This document shows, in pieces, positions 44,601 through 56,712 of a DNA stretch of 64,000 nucleotides; position 1 is the first letter of the stretch, and each line of letters opens with the position of its first letter. The DNA comes from Eutreptiella sp. 'Long Island Sound 2002' (lineage: Eukaryota > Euglenozoa > Euglenophyceae > Eutreptiales > Eutreptiaceae). The stretch lies in contig OZ038380.1 in the NCBI GenBank assembly GCA_964036045.1, forward strand, positions 167,469,872 through 167,533,871, written 5' to 3'. The notes under the pieces are model-generated. The model did no database searches, had not been told where the DNA came from, and saw nothing but the letters and a program-made list of their open reading frames with translations. A program made the position numbers and the translations under genes.

Positions 44601-47600
44601 CTCCTGGGCCTGGGGGGGGGGGGGGCTCCCCCCCCCCCAATTGTCCGAACACGGCAACCCCGTGTTTTCCGCACTTTTTGGGTCGGTTTTGGAGCCACCG
44701 GTTTTGCGGTTCCAATGCAATCGAGAAGGGGGTGTGTGGGTTTTGTGCAGGCCGCAGGAGGGGTCTATGTGGGTGTTGAAGTGGTATGGCTGTGATGCCG
44801 TGTGCTCCTGTGTGCGGGGGGTGGGTGCTGGGCTGTTGCTCTGTATTGTCATGTGTTGAGGGGGAGGGCCGGCTGATGCCTGCAACACGGGCGTGTCCAG
44901 ACACAGCGACCCCCATGCCTCCGCACTGCTGCCCCCTGAAGCAGCACCTGCCGCGTGTCAGGACAATGGGGGGGGGGGGGCGTTCGTGCGTGCCCCCCGC
45001 CGCACAAGGGGTGTGGCCGTCTGCATTGCCCTGGGGGCTGTGCGGCAGCCCCTGCCCAGTGCGCAACTCGGCCCCCGCTGCGCCGCGCCGACCGAACCCC
45101 CGTCGTGGCCCCTGCCCCTGCCCCACTGGACTTCGAGGGCGAGGGGGTGTTCCCACGGGCCCTATGCAACGCCCCCCCCCCCCCGTCTCGCAGCGATGTA
45201 CCACGATCCGGAAGGGGAGACCACGTTGCGCAGCGTCGACGATGACAAGTTGCCCCCCAGCACCGATCCGCAGCAGCACTTCGACTGCATCAACCGCTGC
45301 AGGTCTGTGGGGCAGGGCTGCATTGGAGGGGGGGGGGGGCTTCAGGGCGCCCAGCCTGTGCCCAGCCACTGTCCCCTGGACGGCGGGTGCCGCCCTGAAC
45401 GGCATTTGTAACCGACAGTACCCTCTGGGCCCGCCTCTGAGGTCCCTTCCCTTGTCCTGCCCCCCTGCGGTGGGGGCATGGGGTGCTGACGGAGGCCCGG
45501 CAGCGTCAGGGCACACCTCCGTGCGGAGAGTTTCGGTTTTCAGTTTGGGGCCGGAATTTCGCCCACGCATTTTTGTGCAATTTGCAGCATTTCCTGCTCC
45601 TCGGCCCTTGCAGATGGTGGGGGGTGGTGGTGGAAGAGCTCGGAGGGTCTGTACGCGAGGGGGGACCCTGTCAGGCAGATACGTGCCAATCCCCCCCCCT
45701 CCTGCTCTGGGCCCCGCACGAGGAACCAAGGGTTGGGGGTGTTGAAGCCTCCTGCAGCTGATGGCCCCGAACCAAAATTGGAGGTGTGGGGCCGACATTG
45801 TCCCCCCCCCTTTTTTGTGGCATTGCCCTTGTGCATGGGTGGCTGCCATTGGAACAATACACGGGGGCGGTTTCTCGATAATGGGACACCCTGCTTTGAA
45901 CCTCATTCATGGGGATTTTTGAAGGGGGGCGTGGGGGCTTAGGGGCATTTTAGGTTGTGTGTGTGTGGGGGGGGGGGGAGTGTTGTGAGGAATGGTGCTC
46001 TCCGAGGCTTCTGGAAACCGCTGAGGGCACCCTCTGACCCTCGCCGTCATGGGAATCGCTGCACGTGATCCTTCTGCCGAGCGCCGGCAGAGGGAGCGCA
46101 GAGCCAAGGGGGCAGTGGTGCTGCAGTGGTGAGCGATGGGACCACCGGACCTGTGCAACGAATATGAACGGGGCCTCCGGCGGATTGGCCAGGCTCCCCA
46201 GTCCCCCCCCCCCCCTCTCGGGGGGCATTTGTCTGTTTTTTGATTGGGTCTCAGCCCCCCCTCGGGGGTGGGGTCTACACCTTCGCTGTGGTGGGGTGGG
46301 GCCAACACCTTCGCATGGCTCACCTTAATTAGGTCTCACCCCCCTGGGAAGGGCTGCACTTGAGGGGGAGGGGAGGCTGAAGAGAGCATTCAAGAGCGGC
46401 AGCAGCGGTTACCGGCAGTTGGAGAGCGGGTTTCGTAGCCATGTTGGTGGTTGCAAAACGGTTGGAGGCCAACGGGGAACGTACAGAAGTGGATGGGGTA
46501 GAACTGACAGTAATCCTGGAGATGGGGGGGGGGGGGGTACAACACACTGTGTCCGACGTAGGGTAGGTCACGTCTGTGACCTGTGAACGAGCCCTCCAGC
46601 CCTCCAGAGCAACATTTCAGGGTACCTCTTCTGGCACAGCAAAAGGCGCCACTGGCAATGTCATTGAAGAGCTTTTTCTTCACGCTATTGTTGCTTGCAG
46701 CCCGTGCTTCGCAGGGTAACGGTAAGCATCCAACACCTACATCCATCCCTTAGTGGGCCGCTACACCCCCTTCAAGCGCAGGTCTGCCCCCAGCAGACCC
46801 ATGGAGAAGTGAGTCTCACTTCATCGAAAGGCCTGAGCTGGGGAGGAGACAAACCTCCAGCATCACAGATTCACAATGGGGAGGCCCCGCAATAATATAA
46901 AGAAGCAAGGACAAAAGATGGGGATAGAGGCAGAGCCGCAGACCGGCCCCCGGACCCCCCACCCAATGCAAACGGCACCGTCGTCAACATTGGATGCGCC
47001 CCGATTATCAAAATGCGCAGCGAGCTTTCTCGCCGGCAGAGTAGGGGGGCAAGGCCAAACTAAAAGCGGGGGGAAGGCAGCCCCTAGTTACTTTTTTGCC
47101 ATGGTGGTGACCGACACCAACCAATCAGTGAGACTGCATTACCAACTAATGATGAAGTCTACTCGTGCACCGAGTTCTTCTCGGCGGGTCCAATGGGACC
47201 CCAGCGAGATGCCCGGTTTGGCAACGCAAGCCAACCGGGGGCCGCGCTCTCGAGGGAGTGACCATTGTAGTAAGTCCGAGCATGCTGGCGTTGAGAAGCG
47301 AGCAGGGGAGAGAAATCAAACCTCGCGTAGTGACTCAACCATGGAAGCGACGCAACACAACATCATGCACCTACAACAAGCCGGGATATGTGGACTAGCA
47401 AGTGGCCCAACCCACCCCCGCCCATCGCTCTGCACCAACCTCCACAAAGCAACGACTTCTCCTATGTGGATGTGCTGTACAGGGCCAACCATGGCAAGTG
47501 GCCCAAGCCCGCAACTTCGACTACAACGCACACTCCCACACCACCCCAACCCGCACACCACCCACTACCCCGGGTGGCACCAACCCATCCCCGCCCGTCA

Positions 47601-49560
47601 CCCTACGCCACCCACCACACCACCCATCACCCACCAACCCATCCCCGCCCGTCACCCTACGCCACCCACCCCGCCACCCATCACCCACCAACCCATCCCC
47701 ACCCGTCACCCTACGCCACCCACCACACCACCCATCACCAACCAACCCATCCCCGCCCGTCACCCTACGCCACCCACCCCGCCACCCATCACCAACTAAC
47801 CCATCCCCACCCGTCACCCTACGCCACCCACCACACCACCCATCACCAACTAACCCATCCCCGCCCGTCACCCTACGCCACCCACCCCACCACCCATCAC
47901 CCACCAACCCATCCCCGCCCTTCACCCTACGCCACCCACCACACCACCCATCACCCACCAACCCATCCCCGCCCTTCACCCTACGCCACCCACCCCGCCA
48001 CCCATCACCCACCAACCCATCCCCGCCCTTCAACCTACGCCACCCACCCCGCCACCCATCACCAACCAACCCATCCCCGCCCGTCACCCTACGCCACCCA
48101 CCCCGCCACCCATCACCCACCGACCCATCCCCGCCCGTCACCCTACGCCACCCACTCCGCCACCCATCACCCACCAACCGTGGTCATAAAGGTGGGGGTA
48201 GGGGTTACATGATGCGCCTGCCACAAGGAGAACTAAGTGCAGGCATGAAGAGGCAGAAGGTTGTTATGTGCCCTCGGCGGGGAATAAACCCCGCAAGTGG
48301 ACATCCTAGGGCCCCAAAGCTGCCGTTGGGGAGGGGTCCCACACCGCCGATTTGGGATGACTGCTTGGACGCACCTAGCCAACGGTGAGGGCTGTTGCCC
48401 TCCTCTGCGTGGACCCAACACAGAGCAGTGAAACAGGGAAAGTGCGGGGGCTCTGTTGGCACAACCGACCAAGGGAAACGAAAGGGAAGTAGAGAGGGAA
48501 AGATAGACCAAGGAGGAAGAGGAAGGGCACAGGGTGGTGAGAGGCTGATGGGCACCACCACCTACGGAGGGAAAGGGTCTCTGGGAAGGGCAGCGATTGG
48601 CGATCGGCCAATAGGCGCCGCCAGCTGCAGATGAGAACAACACACCCAAGGGGACATGCCAAACCCCACCTGGGGGGGGGGGGGGAGCCATTCTGTGGCA
48701 ATCCTCCTTGCTGAGGTACCGACTCAATGTCTTCACTGCCAATGCCCCCCCCCCCCCCCTGTTGAGTCAGCACCCCAGACCCTCCCTCCCCTCTCCCATT
48801 CACGACTCATGCCGTCGTAACGCTGCTGCTCATTGCTGCGCCGGTGTCCCTGTACTCTGGCCGGCACCCTCTTTTGCGGTTCGTGTACCCGCGCGCAGAC
48901 CCTTCTACATTGCACTGGTGGGGGACAAGGTGGGCTGGACTCCTCACAACGTCCCTGAGGACCGCGCGTTTGACAAATTGAGGGCTGGCACGCAGGCCCC
49001 AATGAACGTGCTGGAGGTGCGAGTCCTGCATGTCTGACCCCTCACCCGCCCTTCACTTGTTTGTTGACCGTGCGCCTCCGTGGGAGGGGGCCAAGGTGCT
49101 CATGGGTTGTGCGCTGGTTGGTGGCCCGCGTTTGCAGTGCCTTTGCTGTGCGCGCCTCTGAACGCAGGGGGGCATCGGCGGTTGTGGATGTGTGCGTGGG
49201 CTTTTCTGTCTGTATGTACACACAGTGCCTCGTCATGTTGTTGCGTCAGCTTGCGTACGCCTGTGAGAATCTGTCCGGGTGCCTCCCATCGCAGTGCATG
49301 TGTGTGCCCGCCTACAGAAAGGCGCCCAGTATAGGCGGGTCATGTGCATGTTTTTCGTGCGGCTGTCTTGACCTATGCGTGACGAGATCTGGGCATTCAG
49401 CTTGTGCTGCTACGGCCGGTGCTTGTTTGCCATTGTTTTGCAATCGTGTGTGTGTGCCCTTGTGTATCTGAGGGTGCGTGTGCAAGGGAGTGTTTGTGTG
49501 TGTGTGTGTCCAGACCAGACCATCCAGACCAGTCTTCTCTGTGCTCTGTTTGTCGCCGAA

Positions 49561-49591
<31 letters not shown>

Positions 49592-52500
49592 CGTGTGGTT
49601 GGGTGGTTGGGTGGTTGGGTGGTAACAATCAACACAGGAAACGATTGCTTGACTTGACTCGGTGCTCCTGTAGATAATGTGGCCTGCACGCCATGAGGGT
49701 ACGAGAGCACTCTGATGCTCAGGATACCATCCATTTTGTGTTGGTATGGCCGAACGAGAGAAACTGAGGGTGTGTCTATGTGTCGGTGTGGGTGAAGGGG
49801 GTGTTGTTGTACCCCCCCCCCCCCCAATTTGGGGATGACTGTACGGAGCGCCCTGAGGGGACCGTGGCAGACATGCCACTGGTGTCCAGCAGGGGAACCG
49901 AGTTTCGCTCGGAATCAGCCCAGTACCAGTGTGCCACTCAGTAAGATCCGCTCTTGGCACACCTGCAGCCCGGTAGGAACCAGCCGGGGCCGTGCCCGAC
50001 TCAGTAGGATCCGGCTCCTTCTGATCACGCCTGACCTGCCCAGTGGCAAGCCTGCACCGTGATGCTGTCGTTGGCCCCGCCGTGTGGGCGACGGGACCGC
50101 CGCTCCCCACGGGCGCAGGTTTGGTGGTCTGGAGGGGGCGGGGGGGGGGTCTGCCCCCCTCCCTTCAACGCCCCCCCCGTGACCCCCCGCTGCCCCGATG
50201 TGCCCGTCCCCACGACCTCCGATGGCCCTTCGTCCGCAGACGGTCTACGGGCAGTTGAGCGACCTGCAGGCGACCGTGGGGCTGTACTTCTTCCGGCAGA
50301 GCGCCAAGACCATCGGGACGCCCGAGGGCATCATCGAGACCCTCAGCGACGAGTACACGTACTTCCACCCGGACCCCGACGGGACGGTGGTGGTGGTGGG
50401 GGCCGACGCGGGCCAGCCCATGCAGGACGGCACCCGGGGTGACCCGACCCTCCGGCGCAAGCGCTGGGACGTATGCCGCACCCCTCGTCCCCGTCTGGCC
50501 CCGCCTCCCGAATCGACAGAGGCCTAGTGCAGCACCCAAACCGCTATCACCCGCCCCTTGCGGTTCTGTGGATGTGTCAGGCTGTGCATTTTCATCAAAA
50601 AAAAACAGAAAAGTCGTGCTGCACGTGAGAGGGTGCGATCAGCGAGGGCGTCGAGGGGGGGGGGGGTGACTCCCGGTTGTTGAAGCTGCTTGAGATGCAG
50701 CGATGACGCAGTGGAGTGCTGCCTGCACATGCATGTATACAACCGGCCAAACAGGTATTGTAAGGTCAGGTAAAACCTGAATGTTCAGGAGTGTTGTGCC
50801 AGAGGTCATCCCAGGGGTGGTGCCCCAGCCCTGTGCTTCGCATGACCTGCCTACGGATGTTGTTGTTGTTGTTGTATTTGTTGTTGTTGTTGTTGTGGTT
50901 GTTGTTGTGGTTGTGGTTGTGGTCGTTGTTGTGGTCGTTGTTGTGGTCGTTGTTGTGGTTGTGGTTGTGGTTATGGTTGTGGTTATGGCTGTGGTTGTGG
51001 TTGTGGTTGTGGTCGTGGTTGTTGTTGTTGTTCCCACGTCCCAATGGACCCATCCCACGCCCAGACCGTGGCACGTCTGCGTGCTCGGTCGGTTGCTGCC
51101 TGTCATCCTGCAGCACACCTTGTACTGCTCCATGTTTGGCCCATGGGCTGGGGCAGGGCCCTCAAGTGTGCACCAGGGACCCACAGGTGTGCCTGGTGTT
51201 CGGGGCCGGGGAAGAGCAAGGAGGGGGAAGTGTTTTTTGTTGTTGTGCAACGATCCCTTTCTCTTAAGTGCCTTTTTTTCTTTTTTTTGAATCTAAAAGT
51301 TTTCTGGTACAGAAACGGAATGTGGGGCTTTCTTTATTCGTTCATTCATTATTTCTTTATTCGCATGCTTGAGAATCATTTTTAATTTTCTTATTTCTCA
51401 GATTCTTTCAGATTCTTCTCAACAGTTTGGGAACTTTTGTCCTCAAGTTTTTCATTTGAAAATCTTCATCGAAAAAAGTTGCAATATTTCTGTGTGGTGC
51501 ATTTTCACAATGAATTTGCTGATCTGTGGGTGTGGTAAACGCCCGTCCCCGTCCTGCACGCGGGGGGATGTGACGTTTCGGTGTTGTGCGTGCAGGTCTA
51601 CTGTGATATGAAGAAGAACATCCACCAGAACATCGACCCTGCGTTGATTGTCGATGGGTACCATGCGGCCTACAAGCAGGTGCTGCCTTGTGTGGAGACG
51701 GCGCCGTGTGTGCGTGTGGCACACGGTGCATGGGGGACGTGGCACATGCCACGACGGGAGCCGTTGCTTCGAAGCGGAAGGGGCGTTGTGAGTGCGCCCC
51801 TCGGCAGCGATCCCCACGACCCCCGTGCGGACGGGCACCGGGAGATGACCATCCGGAGGCACGCCCCCAAAGGGGGGGGGTGACGGGTACCTGAAAGGGG
51901 GGGGATGGGCATAGGATGGGCATTGGTGGAGGAGGTATCCTGGGGCCCCTCGGCGCTTCTGTGGGGCACAGAGGGGGGGGAGGGGGGCTCCGCAGGTCCC
52001 AGGGCGCAGACGCACCCCCCCCCCCCCAAAGGGGGCCTCCGGTCAACGGTCAGTTGCCAAAGGTACCGGCCTACGGAGTCCACGGGCGCTGAAGGCGCCG
52101 GACGCTCCACGGGCACCAACGGTGCGCTAAGGAAGTCACCTCGAAGGGGGTTTGTGGGGGCACGCACACGCGCGGCCGCCATACACCCCCCCCACCCCCC
52201 GCTTTTGGGGGGGGTCATTCACGCAGCACACCCCAAGGGACGGTCTCGGATGTCCAAGCCCTTGTAGAAGCAGCATTTTGGGAAACAAAGGGATCCCTCA
52301 ATGAATCACCTCGAAGAGAGGTTGTTAGATCAAGCGCAGGCGCGGGCGTCATATACCCCCCTTTTTTGGGGTCATTCGCGTAGCATACCCCAAGGCATGA
52401 TATTGGATGTCCAACCCCTTGTAAAATCATTATTTTGCCCAATAAGACCATCCCCCAATGGATTTTTTGATTTTGAGGCCTCTACCCCCTAAAACTGGAT

Positions 52501-55500
52501 ATCACTTTTTTGGGGGGTGGGGGGGGGGTGTTGGGGGGGGGGGGTCAAAAGTTTTTGCTTAATAGGCTACAAGCAGTGGGGACGCACGGCGCTGGTAACA
52601 CGGCCAGCGGTCCAGTGGTAAAGCACCCGAGTCGTGCTTAGGAGGCGCGGTTCGAATCCCGATTTTGCTGAATTTTAGCGCCGCCGCCGGCGGCGGCACG
52701 AAAATAGCCTACCTGGGGTTCGAGCCGCCGACCTGCTGGTACCGGCCGGCTGCTTTACCACTCGACCACTGCTTGGATTGCAGCGGTGGGTCTCCCTGCT
52801 GCTTGGGGCCGGCTTCTGCCACTGACAAAAAACCCAAACTGTGTGTATCTGACTGACTGCCTGCTTGCTGGCTCAGGGACTGATTGGCTGACTGTCAACC
52901 TCTCTTCGAGGTGCACTGCCGAAGGCAATAGAATTTTTCGTTTTTGGCCCCCCCCCCCCCCTTTACCCCCCGGTACCTGGGCACCCCCTTTTGGGGGGGA
53001 TGGGTCCAAGGTACGCCTTCTGCACTGCAATCCGTGGCGGCACCTCCAGCGCCGTATTCATGACAATGTACTGAGAGAGTTCTCGGAGTGATTCCGCAGG
53101 CGGACGACCATCGTTGTTCTATGGCCAAGGTACGCCTTCAGACGATTTGTGTGGGGGCTTCACCGCTTTGTGACCTTCCCCACAACACGTGGGTGGCGGC
53201 CTCGTCGCGTTCCGGATGCTGGACCGGCTTTCGCACTGCGGGTCACAACCTGAACTGAGATGGAGACCAGAGTGTGACGCCCATTGCCGGTCCTGCCCCC
53301 ACGTTCCCGGCAACGGCCGTCCGCAAACGGGGGGATGGGTTGGACAGAGCGCAGTCCACGCGCAACACATAGAAATGTCAAATAGAAGTACGCGGTCTTG
53401 CATGGGAAATGTTTGTTGGGCATGAGGCTCGATGGCCGTGACACGGTGGTTTGAAGTAAGCAAGGGACCATCAACGACCTCAAGTGGGCGATGGCCATCC
53501 GCCATTTGCGAAGATTCCAAAAAAACTTGCCCTGGATGGTGATGCATCGCGCTGGCGGAAGATCACACAGCGACGGCCATCTGGCCCCATGGGGTCGCGA
53601 CCAAGCCGAGGCTCCGCTCCCAAGCCTCAGGATGTCAGTGCGCGACGGGCCAACCGTTCGTACCTGGTCAAACAGCAATCCGCCCCAACCGTTGATCCGC
53701 ATCCATACGCAAACACGGAAGAGACCCGTAGCGCAGCCGTCATGCACCTGACGCCTGAACTACAGGTAACCGGTTCGAAACCTGTAAGCAGGAATGCATG
53801 GCTGTCCGAGGCGCTCAGGTGTGGGTGACCCTGTAAGCCAGAGGGGACCATGCGGGGGAGGAAGGGTACTACAAATCCGTCGCCATAGGCAGAGGGCTAC
53901 CGGATTGGCAAATCCCAGTTTGGGCCCACCCCTACAAATTGTATCTGCCCCCCACTCAACTTGCAATTCCCCATTTTGGATGATCTTTGCAGTAGAAATC
54001 CCAGGCCCCATGTGGGGCGGTGTGGCCGCTGTGGTGCCCCCAACGGCATTGCACTGCCCCCTACTGCACACTTGAAACCTGAAAAAGCCCTCCGATCCCG
54101 CCCCCTGTGTTCCCTGCATACGGCAACGAATCGGGAGATCACCGAGGCTGCCTCCCCGCGCCTCCCCTCGTGTACCCAAACACGTCCCCCGGGGGAGACA
54201 TGGGCACAGGCCAACCCCCGCCATCCGGTGCGCTGCTGCAGGTGGACAAGTATGGGGCGGTGTCCGTCACGGGGCTGGAGGAGTTTGAACATCACTTCAC
54301 GGACCGCGTGTGGAGCGTGGTCACGCACTTCTATCCGGATGAGGTGCGCAGTGCGGTGCCGGAGGCCGATCACGTGGGTGTTGGTTTGGGGGATGGGCCG
54401 CTGGTGGGGGGGGGGGGGGGGGGGAGACTTCTTGTTTCACAGCGAAAGGCGCCTATGGCAATGTCACTGAAAAGCTTTTTGTTCTGACTTTGTTGTGTTG
54501 CAACTGTCTGCTTTGCGTTAGCAGGTTAGCATTCAACGTTCGTATCCCGCAGCGGGGCAAGACAAGGGCCCGGGGGCCCACCGGTGGTTCTGTGGCATGT
54601 GCGGTTGTGTTGTGTGTGTGAGGGGGGGGGGGGCGGAGAAGTGTCTGCAGCGGAAGTGGTGTGCGCTGCCCCATGGGGGAGGGGGGGGGGTGAACCCTCG
54701 GATGTCCGCTTCGGTGGTGTGCCGAAGGGGCCCACATCGGGACTCACACGTCTGCCAACCGTTTGCAGACGCCGGGGGGCACGCCCCAAAGGGCCAAACG
54801 GCGGTCCCTCATTGGCGGGGGTTGGGACTGGGACGCATCACCGGCTCTCAAGCAGCTGCACGTCCCCTAAGAGATGTACCCCTGCCATCCCCCCCCCCCC
54901 CAACACAGGCCTGTGGCGGTGGGTAGAGTCTGCCAGCGGGTGGGGGGGCGGGGGGCACAAGCTGCAGTACATAAGGGCCCCGGGGGGGGGGGCGTCCAGA
55001 CCCGTGGTTACAAGTGGTTACAAGCGTGTGCACAGACCAGAGTGAAGCGTGGGCAGTGTTGGGTGGTAAGTGTGCGTAAGTGTGCGCCATCCCCCCGTCC
55101 AAACGGGCGCAAGCGTGCACATGAAAGCCCCTAAAGTGCTTTGTCAGTACACAGTGCTCTTAAACTCCACCAGCACCAATGTTGTCCTGCAGAGAACCTG
55201 CGCATGAGTACACCGGAGGCCCCCCTCCGTGTCCCCAAGCCCAAGCACACACAAGCGTGCGGAGGGTTGGGGTGTAAGCGTGCAGACCCATGGAAAGTAA
55301 GTACGTGCACGCTTCTACCCACGGGTCTGGGGGGGTTCCCCTGCGCAGACCTGCGCTCCGTGCAGTGCCCCATCACATGAAGAATGGGGGAGTGTCCAGG
55401 GCCCCGTAAAGCAACGGCCACCCAGCGGAATGTCACACAGGGGCTTGACCCACCCACCCACCACCCCCTAGACCCCCCCCCCCCCCACTTTAAAAGGAGC

Positions 55501-56672
55501 CCTTGGGGGGGGGGGGTCCAGCACGTGTCTGTGTTACCCCATGCGCCGTGCGCACCGCTGCCGGACTGCGTGCCCTCCACGGGGGCCTGCACGCAGGCAC
55601 CTCCCTTCTCTTGGTGGCAGGAAGGTCCCCATGGCGTTGTATTGGCCACTGAACAGCCTTGCGGTGGTAGACCGGCCGACCTCCGTAGAAGGAGCCCCCC
55701 CCCCCCCCCCCAAACCAACGTGACCATTGCGGGAGAGAACGCAATTTACGATGGGGGGAAGGTCTGGCCGGGCCATTGTTTTGGTGCACAATTCCCTGGG
55801 CCCCGGACCCCCCCCCCCTCTCCTCCTCTCCTCTCTTCTAATGTCCGCCTGCCCCCCCGAACGCGCATGTGTCTCACGTGGGGCGGTGCGCGTGCCTCTG
55901 CACTGCCACGACACCGCCCTCCCGTCGGGGCACGGGGGCGCGAAGGGGGATTTGGGGGGGGCCACGCGCGTTGCGGTGTGCAGGGCCTGACCGTGTGGTA
56001 CAAGCAGCCGTCCGTCAACAAGTGCGTGGACGTGCACCCGGCGGAGCGCAAGTTGTACTTCTCCCCGGGTGCCGATGCTGATCGGCCGCAAGAAGTCGAT
56101 GGCCCATCTGGAGTCGTACATTGTGTCCCCGCCCTCCCGCAACATGCTGCTGGTGGTCACCAAGGAGGGCATGGGCAGTACCGCTCTCTTGGCCGAGGCC
56201 GCCCGGTGTGTGCACCCGCTGTCCGCCCCCCACGGGAGCCCCCCCAGGGCCGGTGCTTGATTTTTTTTTTCCGCAAGCCCCCCCCCCCCCCCCGGACCGC
56301 CCCCCGACCAAAGTGAAGTCGAAAAACGAGATCTACAATCGGGAAAATCTTGTGAGACCATTTTTGGGACATAAACTTTTGGGTCCCAGTCCCCCCCCCC
56401 CCCCCCTCCCGTTAAGCACAGCCCCCCCCCTCTCCCTCCCCCTTTGCGACGGTTGCTGCGGTGCCCCCTCAACGCATGCCAGGCCATGTCGCCGACGGCT
56501 GCAGCCCCTCCCCCGCTCAGGCGCGTGTGGCTGCACGGGAAGGCGGTGTTTTGACGGGCGTCCGGCGAGGCACAGATCGTGACGTGGTGGGCGTGGCTGC
56601 AGACGTGCATCCCGGGGGGGCAACTACCAACGGTCCTGATGCGACCACCCCCCCAGGCTATCTGTCAAAACT

Positions 56673-56712
<40 letters not shown>

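Noticed and set aside
47402-48388. Pro/His-rich 328-residue protein and its Gly/Asp/Trp-rich antisense partner
   Set aside because: 54-bp satellite keeps every frame open; no independent coding signal.
50639-51250. Poly-Thr and poly-Val proteins
   Set aside because: Artefacts of the GTT/GTG microsatellite.
52590-52790. Functional tRNA genes
   Set aside because: A- and B-box-like motifs are present, but D and T stems do not pair and no acceptor stem closes.
55178-55300. Exon-like block reading NLRMSTPEAPLRVPKPKH after TGTCCTGCAG
   Set aside because: Entry phase 1 does not match the phase-0 exit of the exon at 54242, and direct joining of 54242 to 55984 works.
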